A stretch of DNA of 64,000 nucleotides from Paenibacillus vini. Its GTDB lineage: Bacteria; Bacillota; Bacilli; Paenibacillales; Paenibacillaceae. Within the stretch, counting starts at the first letter, position 1. Each line of letters opens with the position of its first letter. Of the stretch, positions 35,500 to 44,291 are shown piece after piece. The notes under the pieces are model-generated. The model searched no databases. It had not been told where the DNA came from and was given only the letters and a program-made list of their open reading frames with translations. The translations under genes were made by a program, and so were the position numbers. The stretch covers positions 682,001 through 746,000 of the forward strand of contig NZ_BOSL01000001.1 in NCBI RefSeq assembly GCF_018403325.1, in the 5' to 3' direction.

Positions 35500-35886
35500 T
35501 TAGCTTTTAAGGTTTGTTTTGATGGAAGTTGTTGAAATGTCTGGGGTTCTCGTTAAATAAATAACATCACAAAAATCTCTCAATTCATCGAACTTGCCTT
35601 CCCAGTCATTCCCCATAACAAATACGTCAATGTCTAACTTAATGATATCCAAAGGCTTCTGCTCCCAGTTGCATTCCGGAATAACCTGATCCACATAGCG
35701 AATTGCCTCCAGCATCATTTTTCGTTCTTCATAGGAGAAGTAGGCACCCTTTCCTTTGATGGCGTTGAATTCGTCCGTTGAAAGAGCGACGGTAAGATGG
35801 TCTCCAAGTTCTTTGGCCCTTTTGAGGAGGAGAATATGTCCATAATGAAGGAGATCAAAGGTACCGTAGGTAATTACTTTTTTCAA
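35500..35886 (-). CDS. tagD: Glycerol-3-phosphate cytidylyltransferase (TagD-like)
   Basis: 128 residues, the usual family length. TTG start at 35886 with AGGAGG eight bases upstream. Signature motifs: T-Y-G-T-F-D-L-L-H-Y-G-H (the H-x-G-H active site), V-M-G-N-D-W-E-G-K-F-D and R-T-P-D-I-S-T-T-S. It makes CDP-glycerol from CTP and glycerol 3-phosphate. Its partner, a CDP-glycerol transferase gene, lies 12 bases upstream in the same minus-strand operon. The rest of a wall teichoic acid operon is not here, so the CDP-glycerol may serve surface or flagellar glycan modification. Confidence 0.95.
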   Translation of the reverse strand: MKKVITYGTFDLLHYGHILLLKRAKELGDHLTVALSTDEFNAIKGKGAYFSYEERKMMLEAIRYVDQVIPECNWEQKPLDIIKLDIDVFVMGNDWEGKFDELRDFCDVIYLTRTPDISTTSIKTNLKS

Positions 35887-35898
35887 AATTGAAACCTC

Positions 35899-37401
35899 CT
35901 AGTACTCGTTTGATAGCGCTGCGAGTCTCTCTTGTAGTAGGTCGTTCATTTCTGGCCGGGAAGTCTTTTGTTGAGCCTTCAGATAATATTTAATTGCATT
36001 ATTATTGTCATTCATCATTTCATAAACATAGCCCAGGTTATAGAGCAGGTCTTCATCCCAAGGGAAATGGTTGTGGCCCTTCTCAAAAGAATTGATGGCT
36101 TCTATGGGATTTCCGGTCAGTAAATGAAGCATGCCATTCATAGCGAAAATATCAGGATCAGCAGAATTTGCTTCGAGATATCGGTTAATAGCCTCATTTG
36201 CCTGAGCGAGCTGTTCTTGCTCTATCATTTTTTGAATTCTCTGCTTAATTTGATTTTGTAATTGTTTATGAGAATTGAAAGTATCTCTTCGTTCCAGAAT
36301 TACTGCCATGTTGTCCTTAATATACTCGTCGATGAGCCTCCAGATGCGTTCTGACGCTTTATTGTCTTGATAATAATGACATAGATTTCGGATGATTGTT
36401 CTTTCTGCAGCAAATGACTCGGGTTCGGAGATAAACTGGGCAATAGCCTGATGGAGAGCATCTTGGGAATATATCTTAGGGCCAGGAGTCCAGAGCTCAT
36501 AAGGCTCAAATAGCAGTCCTCGATTTTCTCTGTATTCATCTAAATCCGTAGGAATGAATAGAACGGGCCGATCCAGTAACAAGTAGTCAATATAAACAGA
36601 AGAATAATCTGTAATCAACATATCAGCTGCGCCGAGAACGTCATATAAATCCATTTGTGCCGTGCTTAAATGAGAATCATTTAAGACAAGAATCCTTTGT
36701 GAACCAAATTCTTTTAATTCTTTGGCAAAGAAGCTTTCCTCAAACGGATGAAGCTTGACTACCAGTGTGATGCCATGTTCATCAAGAAAAGAAATCAGCG
36801 CTTGTTTATCGAAACTGGATAGACCGAAGAAATTCTGGGTGTTTTTCCCGCCTTCCAATTTTCCAGGAGTCATAATGGATTGGCGGAATGTCGGCATAAA
36901 AAAGATGATTTTATCTTGATCGATATTTAAGTCGGGAAATATCCTGTTGAAATTAGCTTTGCTGTTCGGAGAGAAAAGAGCATCATTCCGAGGAAGTCCC
37001 GTAATTTTGTATTGAGCTATATTCCCGCCATTACAGGCATTCATTGCTGTATTGTAAAGAGCGGAGTATGACATAATCATATCCTTTTTTGCCCAGTGCT
37101 GAACAATATGTTCATCAGGAGTCGATTCCTGCTTGTCCATCTTGGCCATTCCTTTTAACGGAAATCCATGCCATAAATCAATATTAACTTTATCGTAATC
37201 AGATAAATATTCTCCATGAGTAGTGATATAAACGTCGCTATGATCAATATAGCGGCTATTTTTTGCCTGTTCCATCGTCAAGAGTTCGATATCGTACTTG
37301 GCACGTAGCTCATCGGATGCAGCTTGGAACAGATAATAGTTGTTTGAGCCTGATGAGGACAAGTGAAACATGGTTATTTTAATTTTTTCATGACTATGCA
37401 T
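35899..37401 (-). CDS. TagB/TagF-like CDP-glycerol glycerophosphotransferase with TPR tail
   Basis: 500 residues; ATG at 37401. Residues ~70-370 carry the glycerophosphotransferase family motifs: N-I-D-L-W-H-G-F-P-L-K-G-M, P-R-N-D, F-M-P-T-F-R, V-V-K-L-H-P-F-E and the C-terminal A-A-D-M-L-I-T-D-Y-S-S-V-Y-I-D-Y. Residues ~395-500 are two or three tetratricopeptide repeats (A-I-N-R-Y-L-E-A-N, A-I-N-S-F-E-K-G-H, A-I-K-Y-Y-L-K-A-Q). The enzyme should transfer glycerol phosphate from CDP-glycerol. The TPR tail, shared in style with the neighbouring glycosyltransferases, suggests a common protein acceptor or complex; that part is inference. There is no membrane segment. Confidence 0.9.
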   Translation of the reverse strand: MHSHEKIKITMFHLSSSGSNNYYLFQAASDELRAKYDIELLTMEQAKNSRYIDHSDVYITTHGEYLSDYDKVNIDLWHGFPLKGMAKMDKQESTPDEHIVQHWAKKDMIMSYSALYNTAMNACNGGNIAQYKITGLPRNDALFSPNSKANFNRIFPDLNIDQDKIIFFMPTFRQSIMTPGKLEGGKNTQNFFGLSSFDKQALISFLDEHGITLVVKLHPFEESFFAKELKEFGSQRILVLNDSHLSTAQMDLYDVLGAADMLITDYSSVYIDYLLLDRPVLFIPTDLDEYRENRGLLFEPYELWTPGPKIYSQDALHQAIAQFISEPESFAAERTIIRNLCHYYQDNKASERIWRLIDEYIKDNMAVILERRDTFNSHKQLQNQIKQRIQKMIEQEQLAQANEAINRYLEANSADPDIFAMNGMLHLLTGNPIEAINSFEKGHNHFPWDEDLLYNLGYVYEMMNDNNNAIKYYLKAQQKTSRPEMNDLLQERLAALSNEY

Positions 37402-37449
37402 CTCTTAGGGTCCTTTCTTAGTGACAAGTTATGTAGACCTACAATTATA

Positions 37450-37564
37450 TTATCGGATAATTCTCCTTTACCATAAAGTAATAACACAAGGGAAGTAAAT
37501 GGAAAACAATTCTTTCGGTATATTTGATGCAATCCCTCTTGGAAATCGACAAAAAAACCGATAA
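37450..37564. promoter_or_regulatory. Divergent sigma-D-like -10 elements
   Basis: Within the divergent gap 37402-37598, TCCGATAA is present on the minus strand (plus-strand positions 37450-37457), about 50 bases before the glycerophosphotransferase start. ACCGATAA is present on the plus strand (37557-37564), about 35 bases before the next transferase. Neither has a good TAAA -35 at 14-16 bases, so these are candidates only. Confidence 0.35.
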
Positions 37565-37598
37565 TAAAATTAAATGTAATTATTTAAAGAGGTAAATT

Positions 37599-38666
37599 AT
37601 GAAACCAACCATTTCTTTAGTGATGATAGTAAAAAATGAGGAACGCACTTTGTTGCGCTGCCTTGAGAGTGCTTCGAAATACGTTGATGAAATTATCATA
37701 GTAGATACGGGTTCCAAAGATCAAACCATTGAAATTGCTAGAGACTTTGGAGCCAGAATATACCATTTCCAATGGGTTGATGACTTTTCTGCGGCTCGCA
37801 ATTATGCCTTGGATCAGACAAGCTGCGATTGGTGCCTGGTCTTAGATGCGGATGAGTATATATCAAATGATAGTTATGATACGATTCGGACCTTTATTTC
37901 AAAAGGACCAGCCATCGGAAAAGTAAAGCGAATCGATGATTTTTCAGGTTCCGACGGCATCAATCATGAAATAACATATATATCCAGGTTATTCCCAGCC
38001 AGCTGTAGATATGTGGGAATGATACATGAACAAATTGTATCTGAGCTTCCAAGAATCCAAGTCAATGTGGAGATTCAACACGACGGTTACTTACAGCAAA
38101 CAAAAAGCGACCGAAATATTCCGATTCTACTCAAGGCAATTGATCTGAATCCCGGCGATTCTTATTATCATTATCAAATTGCCAAAGAGTACCGAGGGAT
38201 CGAGGATCACGAGCATTCCTTTCATTATTTTAAATCAGCTTATCAAGCAATGAACAGAATGGAAGGATATGCAGCAAGTATAATAATAAACTATCTTTAT
38301 TCAATTATCGCCTCGAGGCATTTGGAAGAGGGGATAGCTGTTATCCAAAACGAACAGGAGTTTATGTTCGATTATCCCGATTTTTATTTTGTTTCGGCTC
38401 TTTATTTGCTGGAGTTAATTTTAAGTGACCCGGATCAATATGGTCATATGATTTCGACTATAGAACAGTTCTACATGAAAGCACTTGAAATTGGGGAAAC
38501 AGAGAAAGAAGGAAGCGTGGTTGGAACTGGAAGCTTTGCAGCGCATTATAATTTGGGTGTTTATTATGAAGTTACTGGCGATTTAGTAAAAGCGAATGAA
38601 CAATATGAATTGGCAGCGGTATATGATTATAGACCGGCTTTGGATAGATTAGAATTGTATAAATAA
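37599..38666 (+). CDS. SunS-like GT2 glycosyltransferase with short TPR region
   Basis: 355 residues; ATG at 37599 with AAAGAGG. Residues ~1-200 are a GT-A domain: S-L-V-M-I-V-K-N-E-E-R-T-L-L-R-C-L, E-I-I-I-V-D-T-G-S-K-D-Q-T, D-D-F-S-A-A-R-N-Y-A and D-A-D-E-Y. The domain closes with R-L-F-P-A-S-C-R-Y-V-G-M-I-H-E-Q-I-V. Residues ~200-355 are helical repeats ending N-L-G-V-Y-Y-E-V-T-G-D. It is closely related in pattern to the gene at 33484 and to the decayed copy near 55200. A flagellin glycosyltransferase role is inferred. Confidence 0.87.
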   Translation: MKPTISLVMIVKNEERTLLRCLESASKYVDEIIIVDTGSKDQTIEIARDFGARIYHFQWVDDFSAARNYALDQTSCDWCLVLDADEYISNDSYDTIRTFISKGPAIGKVKRIDDFSGSDGINHEITYISRLFPASCRYVGMIHEQIVSELPRIQVNVEIQHDGYLQQTKSDRNIPILLKAIDLNPGDSYYHYQIAKEYRGIEDHEHSFHYFKSAYQAMNRMEGYAASIIINYLYSIIASRHLEEGIAVIQNEQEFMFDYPDFYFVSALYLLELILSDPDQYGHMISTIEQFYMKALEIGETEKEGSVVGTGSFAAHYNLGVYYEVTGDLVKANEQYELAAVYDYRPALDRLELYK

Positions 38667-38690
38667 TCAAAAGTTATAGGAGATTAGTAC

Positions 38691-40754
38691 ATGGAAAAAG
38701 CAAGTATTATAATGGCATGTTCATCCGATTATTTTGAATATACACAGGATGCAGTGAACAGTATACGGAGATCTACCGATCCAGGTAATTATGAATTGAT
38801 TATTGTGGAACATGGAAACTCTCCCTTGAGGAATTGGCTCAAGGAGCAGTCGGATATACTCACACTGTTTCATGAAGAGCAATTGACCCAAGGGCAGGCT
38901 TGGAATATCGGGTTGCAAGTTGCTACCGGAGAGAGTTTCTTGTTTTTGCATAGTGATACGTTAGTAACAGAGTATTGGCTGGAATATTTGATGCAGTCCT
39001 TATATCAAGATGAGAGCATTGCTGCCGTTGGTCCAATTACAAATTTTGCTGAGGGAGACCAGGCTGTTGAGGTTGAGTACAATTCTATTGAAGATATGAT
39101 TAGTTACGGACATTATTGCAACCGCAGTTTCGGACAAGTAGAAAAGCTCATCATCTCGGATTTTTGCTTGTTCATAAAAAAGAGCATTATTCAAGAAATT
39201 GGTCCATTCGATGAGAAGTTAGACGGAAATCTGATGGCAAACGACTACTGTTTACGAATCTCAGAGGCGAGTTACAAACTCATGATTTGCAAGCATGTAT
39301 TTGTTCATCATTATGGAGAAGAGAATACTAATTCTTCGGAAATGGAAAGAGCATTTAAGACTAAGTGGGGCTTTGATTCAGAATTAACGAAAACTCGAAT
39401 GGAACTATATGCGCAACTAACTATTGATGTTGCGGAGCCCCTTCGTATTTTAGAGGTAGGGTGCGGCTGTGGGGCATCACTTCTTACTCTTAAAGAATTA
39501 TATCCGGAGGCAGAAATATATGGTATTGAGTCTAACAGCAATGCAAGATTAGTACAGAAGAGAATGCAGCATCAATTAATGAGTAGTATTTCGGATCCTA
39601 GACTGCATGACGAATCGTTCGATTATATTATCCTAAATACCACACATAATCTACAGGAAATGCTGGATGAATGTTATTCATTGTTAAAAAATGATGGCAT
39701 GTTTATAGTCGACTTTCCTAATATCCCTAATTATTCTACTGTCAGAGATTTGGTTAATGGTGGGGGATTAGGAGTACGGCAACTGACATGTTGGAGCTTA
39801 GAAGAACTTAAAGATATGTTGATTAAATCAAATTTTGCTGTTCTTAGTGTTGAATATGTAGAAATTGATCTAAAACAAGAGGAACAATTATTTGTGAAGG
39901 GTCTTAAGCGTTTAATTCAATCAGAACTGCCTAGATACTTCAATGTGAGTAGCTTTTTTGTAAAAGCTCAAAAAGAACTTGATCCAGATAAGTTGCATGA
40001 ACTGTTTAATCAATTGTTTCAAAATCCGAGTGAAAATATAGTTAATAAGATATTGACCAGCTCTCCATCTAAAATTTTGTCTGCGATTGAATCATATAAC
40101 GGACCCATTATTCCACTGTTGAATTACTTGGCCATATCTTCTTTTGAGAAAAAAGATATGGAACGGGTGTATCCACTTCTCTCAAAGGCTCATCAATTAG
40201 ATCCTATTGATTCAACAACGTTACTTAATCTAGGGACAGTGTATTACGGAATAGGTGATGATGATACAGCGCTTTATTGGCTTAAGAAAATTCCGGAGAA
40301 AAGTGAGCAGATAGAGGATTGGATTGCTCGGCTATTGGATATTGTTCGGGCTAGGGGAGAGAGGAAAAGGAAATTAAAACTAAACATTTTAAGAGTCGAA
40401 CATAACGTCCAACGGAAAGGTGCTATGGGTGAATTGGTAGAATTACTGCAGAAGGAACCTAGATTAATGGGGGATCTAGAAGATATTATTGAAGAAGACA
40501 TTATAAATAAAATAAGTAGTCTTAAATTTATGATTGAATATTCTTATGATAATGAAATGTGGGAGTTTGCTATAGTGATTGGAAACATCTTATTAAAGTA
40601 CGAAAAAAATGATGAAATCCTTTCATTCTTAGGATTTTTAATGGTGAAGGCGGAAAGGTTTGAAGATTCATTGCACTATTTAAAGCAAATTAAATCTCCA
40701 AATTCACAAGTGCAATCATTAATTGACAAAATTGAAGTGGATTTATTTTCATAA
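38691..40754 (+). CDS. Trifunctional-looking protein: GT2 + SAM methyltransferase + TPR
   Basis: 687 residues; ATG at 38691 with ATAGGAGA. Residues ~1-220 form a GT2 domain (I-I-M-A-C-S-S-D-Y-F-E-Y, Y-E-L-I-I-V-E-H-G-N-S, F-L-F-L-H-S-D-T-L-V). Residues ~245-400 form a class I methyltransferase (I-L-E-V-G-C-G-C-G-A-S-L-L-T-L-K, I-Y-G-I-E-S-N, then F-D-Y-I-I-L-N-T-T-H and a Y-S-L-L-K-N-D-G-M-F strand). Residues ~450-687 are TPR-like. One polypeptide could thus add a sugar and methylate it, as reported for a multidomain flagellin transferase of Clostridioides difficile type B. Which sugar is used cannot be seen. Confidence 0.88.
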   Translation: MEKASIIMACSSDYFEYTQDAVNSIRRSTDPGNYELIIVEHGNSPLRNWLKEQSDILTLFHEEQLTQGQAWNIGLQVATGESFLFLHSDTLVTEYWLEYLMQSLYQDESIAAVGPITNFAEGDQAVEVEYNSIEDMISYGHYCNRSFGQVEKLIISDFCLFIKKSIIQEIGPFDEKLDGNLMANDYCLRISEASYKLMICKHVFVHHYGEENTNSSEMERAFKTKWGFDSELTKTRMELYAQLTIDVAEPLRILEVGCGCGASLLTLKELYPEAEIYGIESNSNARLVQKRMQHQLMSSISDPRLHDESFDYIILNTTHNLQEMLDECYSLLKNDGMFIVDFPNIPNYSTVRDLVNGGGLGVRQLTCWSLEELKDMLIKSNFAVLSVEYVEIDLKQEEQLFVKGLKRLIQSELPRYFNVSSFFVKAQKELDPDKLHELFNQLFQNPSENIVNKILTSSPSKILSAIESYNGPIIPLLNYLAISSFEKKDMERVYPLLSKAHQLDPIDSTTLLNLGTVYYGIGDDDTALYWLKKIPEKSEQIEDWIARLLDIVRARGERKRKLKLNILRVEHNVQRKGAMGELVELLQKEPRLMGDLEDIIEEDIINKISSLKFMIEYSYDNEMWEFAIVIGNILLKYEKNDEILSFLGFLMVKAERFEDSLHYLKQIKSPNSQVQSLIDKIEVDLFS

Positions 40755-40756
40755 AA

Positions 40757-40791
40757 TAAGATAGATTTGAATAAACCTAAGATAGATTTGA
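40757..40791 (+). repeat. 14-bp direct repeat before the tandem GT2 gene
   Basis: TAAGATAGATTTGA occurs at 40757-40770 and again at 40778-40791 (period 21), filling most of the 46-base gap; the second copy abuts the GGGAT sequence used as ribosome-binding site. Confidence 0.7.
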
Positions 40792-40800
40792 GGGATAACT

Positions 40801-42846
40801 TTGGAGACAGATATAAAGATCAGCATTATTATGCCAATGTTTAATGTTGAAGAATATATTTTTGAAACAATTGAATCAGTTTTAGTACAAACTATGGAGA
40901 ATTTTGAGCTAATTGTTGTTGATGATAATTCCTCAGATCGTAGTTGTGAAATTGTCTCACGCTATACCGAAAGAGATGACAGGCTAGTACTAGTTAGGCA
41001 ATTAGGTAAGGGCGTGTCTTCCGCTAGAAATATAGGTTTAGGTTTGGCACAGGGTGACTATATAACCTTTCTAGATGCGGATGATTTATTGATGCCAGAC
41101 TCGTTAGAAATCCTATATGAAAATGCCATTAAAAGTAAAGCGGATATTGTTGTAGGCCATCATAATATGTTTAATGCTAAATCCAGGGAACTTTCTTGGG
41201 TATTTAATGCCTATCCTAGTCTGAATATTAGCGGAGAAAAAACTATTTATGCTAATCGGGAACTTTTGCAACTCCCCTATTGTTGGGGCAAATTGTATAC
41301 AAGGAAACTTATAAAAAATATTCAGTTTCCCGAACATATTAGTTTTGGTGAGGACCAAGTTTTTATATCACATGCTTATCTTAAAGCAAATAAAATATTA
41401 TTGATCGATGCTATAATATATGATTACAGGAAAAGGGAGGGACAAGTCACACAATCCGGTTATTTAACCCCAGAGAAATATGTTAGTGATGTGATTACTG
41501 TATTTAATAATGTAAAAGAAAATATTGAAATTTATGGAAGTGAATTTCGTAAAAAGGAAACATACATCTATTATTTAAACAGCTATCTCATCCGCAATTT
41601 ATTTAGTTGCTTGACCAATGGATTGCTAAGTGATGATACTTCCATTCAGCGTGTGGTTCTCAATCAATATAAAGAATGGATAATAACATTAGACTCCGAA
41701 ATATTCAAGGGAATATATAAGAATCTTGAGGATGTTAACTATAGCATTGAGAAAATGCAATCAATTTTTGATGTTGAAATCAAAAAAATATATAAGGAAT
41801 TATTTGATCTGGTGAATCAAAAGTGGAATGAAACCATTTCATTAAAGTTCAATGATAAGCCTGTAATTACAATTCGAACTCTTGCCTACAACGTTGAGCA
41901 ATACATTTCGGAATGTATTGAAAGTGTTTTGAATCAGAGCCTCTCAAACTTCAAGTGGGTAATTCTAGACAATGGATCTACAGACAGAACGGGGGACATC
42001 ATAGAGCAATATGCTTTACGTGATGAGCGAATTAAGTTTTATAGAAATGAAAAGAATAGTATAATTTATGGTCAACCTAATCCTCCTGAGTTTGATGCTC
42101 ATTTTGAAAATCTGGAAACCGAGTATTGGTGTTTGTTGGATAGCGATGATTATTTGCATCCTGACTTTTTACAAGAGCTTTATGTAGCTGCAAAAAAGAC
42201 CAATGCAGATATTGCAGTTGGAGGGACAGAGAAGTTTTATGAAGGAAATAGACAACCACGAGAAGAGCGATTGTGCCCAGGATTATTTATGGATGATATA
42301 ACCCGAATGGGTGAATTGTTTCCATCTTTCTATTTCATGTTTAGCGTTTATTGGGGGAAACTTATAAAATCTTCAGTATTAACGGAACTCCACGAATATA
42401 GAGTGAAAAACTCCAGATTTCTTAAGCATGCGGATGATACTCTATTTTGCTTAGATTTGTTGAAGATTGCAAAGTCTGTAGTATCTATAGATAAAGCACT
42501 TCATTTCTATAGAATTAGAGCTACTTCTTATTATCATTCAAAAATTGATAAGGAGAGATATCTGGATTACGTTCGTCTTTATGAAGAAAGCAGTGAGTTG
42601 TTGAGAAACTGGAATCAGTTAAGTAAGCAAAATAGTAATTTTCTAGTAGAAAAGATGTACTTTTCAGTGGTAAACTGCTTGGAAATTATCTCTAAGTCTA
42701 GGGAAATGTCCATGGATGAGAAAGTTCAGAATATTCAGCTCATGTGGGCTAACGAAACAATGATCAATGCATTTCAAGAAAAGGGAATTACTAATCACTT
42801 TTATCAAGAAACCCAGAAGGTTTTAGACGAGATTAATACAGGATAA
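40801..42846 (+). CDS. Bifunctional glycosyltransferase with two GT2 domains
   Basis: 681 residues; TTG start at 40801 with GAGGG nine bases upstream. Domain 1 (~5-300): S-I-I-M-P-M-F-N-V-E-E-Y-I, V-V-D-D-N-S-S-D, S-S-A-R-N-I-G-L, F-L-D-A-D-D-L. Domain 2 (~350-670): T-I-R-T-L-A-Y-N-V-E-Q-Y-I, I-L-D-N-G-S-T-D-R-T, W-C-L-L-D-S-D-D-Y-L-H-P-D-F. Both keep the metal-binding acidic triad, so both may be active, adding two sugars or an alternating unit. AT-rich coding sequence. Convergent with the minus-strand operon that ends at 42975. Confidence 0.88.
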   Translation: METDIKISIIMPMFNVEEYIFETIESVLVQTMENFELIVVDDNSSDRSCEIVSRYTERDDRLVLVRQLGKGVSSARNIGLGLAQGDYITFLDADDLLMPDSLEILYENAIKSKADIVVGHHNMFNAKSRELSWVFNAYPSLNISGEKTIYANRELLQLPYCWGKLYTRKLIKNIQFPEHISFGEDQVFISHAYLKANKILLIDAIIYDYRKREGQVTQSGYLTPEKYVSDVITVFNNVKENIEIYGSEFRKKETYIYYLNSYLIRNLFSCLTNGLLSDDTSIQRVVLNQYKEWIITLDSEIFKGIYKNLEDVNYSIEKMQSIFDVEIKKIYKELFDLVNQKWNETISLKFNDKPVITIRTLAYNVEQYISECIESVLNQSLSNFKWVILDNGSTDRTGDIIEQYALRDERIKFYRNEKNSIIYGQPNPPEFDAHFENLETEYWCLLDSDDYLHPDFLQELYVAAKKTNADIAVGGTEKFYEGNRQPREERLCPGLFMDDITRMGELFPSFYFMFSVYWGKLIKSSVLTELHEYRVKNSRFLKHADDTLFCLDLLKIAKSVVSIDKALHFYRIRATSYYHSKIDKERYLDYVRLYEESSELLRNWNQLSKQNSNFLVEKMYFSVVNCLEIISKSREMSMDEKVQNIQLMWANETMINAFQEKGITNHFYQETQKVLDEINTG

Positions 42847-42889
42847 TTAACTTCTATCTGAAATTCATAAATATAGCTGGAAATGTGAA

Positions 42890-42952
42890 ATTGCTCCTAA
42901 ACTTTGAAGGAATGGTGTACAAGGAATCTTTCTTCCAAAAATTAGGAGCAAT
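42890..42952. repeat. Inverted repeat between convergent operons
   Basis: ATTGCTCCTAA (42890-42900) and TTAGGAGCAAT (42942-42952) are perfect complements separated by 41 bases; the inner part can pair only poorly. There is no long T-run. It may act as a bidirectional terminator or be the remnant of a small mobile sequence. Confidence 0.5.
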
Positions 42953-42974
42953 ACTTTATCTCACTGTGCGCAAT

Positions 42975-44282
42975 TTAGTAGAATCTAGTCACAAACTGAG
43001 TATTACTTAAACCAAGTTCTCTTAGCTGGTTCATTAATAGAAGTGCCGTGTCCTCTCTTTGAATTGACACGATAACAAACGTTTGTCTTAACCTATCTGA
43101 CGGATAACTTTTGAGTATCGTAGGATAATTAACAGGTAAATCATCCACAAGACAGCCATTCTTAACGGGACTGTTATCAAGAAATCCTTTTATGTTATAC
43201 CCGGAGCTTTTTAACATCCTAGCTGTACCTTCTCCACTATACCCGGTCGGAAAAACATATATATCTTGAGCTTCTTGTTTTTCCTGCACGAGTTCAAGCG
43301 TACTATTCAATACATGTTTGCAATACGTGTTTAGGCCCATGTATGAACCGTAAAGGTTGACGAAATCAAATAAATTATTTGATTGTGAAAGTTCGCTATA
43401 ATTGAAAAAGATATCTTTATTACTCTCAATGATTGAAGCCAGTTCACACATTTCATTCTCATTAAAGGTATCGCAGCGAGTCGCAAAAAGTCCTAGTAGA
43501 TATTTTATACGAGTACAAATGAACTCTTTTCGAGTACCTTGATATTTTTTCTCAAATAAGAACTTCAATAAATTCATGGCAACTACAAGATGGGATCTGG
43601 TATGCAAATATGTTTTAGTTGAGGTATAGGAGCCATTTGATCGGGGCCGATAGCAATAAAATGGTTCTGAACACAAAGCAAAGGAATCCGCACTGCATAA
43701 AACCCTAGGAATCCATTCCTCATCTTCTGCAAAATAGCCCTCTATAAAGTAAAGATTCTGTGAGACTAAAAAATTGCGTTTTAAAATAACTCTCCATGGT
43801 GTTGCGAGTAAGTTGGGAATGCTAAGTAAATACTGTACAATTTGGTCAGCGTTGCACTGTTTGAACATTTCCTGAGAAAGAGGCACATCATTGGTGAAAA
43901 ATGCCCCTTTCTCTGGTTTACAGATAAATTGCCCCATTAGAACGGACGGTGAAAACGAAATTAGAGTATCAGCAATTTTAGATAGACTTTTGGTTAAATA
44001 GTAATCGTCGCTATCGCAAAAATGGATATACTCCCCTGTTGCGTACTTCAATCCTACATTACGTGCTCCCCCTGGGAGTGCGTTCACCTCAAGATGAATT
44101 ACCTTAATATGAGGGTATTTCAGAGCATACTTATCACAAATAACGCCACTATTATCCTGTGATGCATTATTTATCAGAATAATCTCATAGTCTTTAAAGT
44201 CCTGACTTATTATACTTAACAAACATTCGTCCAGATAATTCTGAACATTATAAACTGGTATAATGATGCTTAATAGTGGCAT
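42975..44282 (-). CDS. GT2 glycosyltransferase with C-terminal nucleotide-binding domain
   Basis: 435 residues; ATG at 44282 with GAGGTGATA. Residues ~1-230 are a GT-A domain (S-I-I-I-P-V-Y-N-V-Q-N-Y-L-D, L-I-N-N-A-S-Q-D-N-S, G-G-A-R-N-V-G-L, F-C-D-S-D-D-Y-Y). Residues ~335-430 form a Rossmann-like module (I-Y-V-F-P-T-G-Y-S-G-E-G-T-A-R-M-L, then I-K-G-F-L-D-N-S, then V-I-V-S), similar in pattern to the N-terminal part of the FkbM protein encoded at 50799. It is the last gene of the minus-strand operon. Sugar specificity is unknown. Confidence 0.88.
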   Translation of the reverse strand: MPLLSIIIPVYNVQNYLDECLLSIISQDFKDYEIILINNASQDNSGVICDKYALKYPHIKVIHLEVNALPGGARNVGLKYATGEYIHFCDSDDYYLTKSLSKIADTLISFSPSVLMGQFICKPEKGAFFTNDVPLSQEMFKQCNADQIVQYLLSIPNLLATPWRVILKRNFLVSQNLYFIEGYFAEDEEWIPRVLCSADSFALCSEPFYCYRPRSNGSYTSTKTYLHTRSHLVVAMNLLKFLFEKKYQGTRKEFICTRIKYLLGLFATRCDTFNENEMCELASIIESNKDIFFNYSELSQSNNLFDFVNLYGSYMGLNTYCKHVLNSTLELVQEKQEAQDIYVFPTGYSGEGTARMLKSSGYNIKGFLDNSPVKNGCLVDDLPVNYPTILKSYPSDRLRQTFVIVSIQREDTALLLMNQLRELGLSNTQFVTRFY

Positions 44283-44291
44283 TTTATCACC

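Noticed and set aside
35458-35886. Complete wall teichoic acid operon around tagD
   Set aside because: Only TagD and one TagB/F-like transferase are present; TagA, TagO, TagG and TagH homologues are absent from the window.
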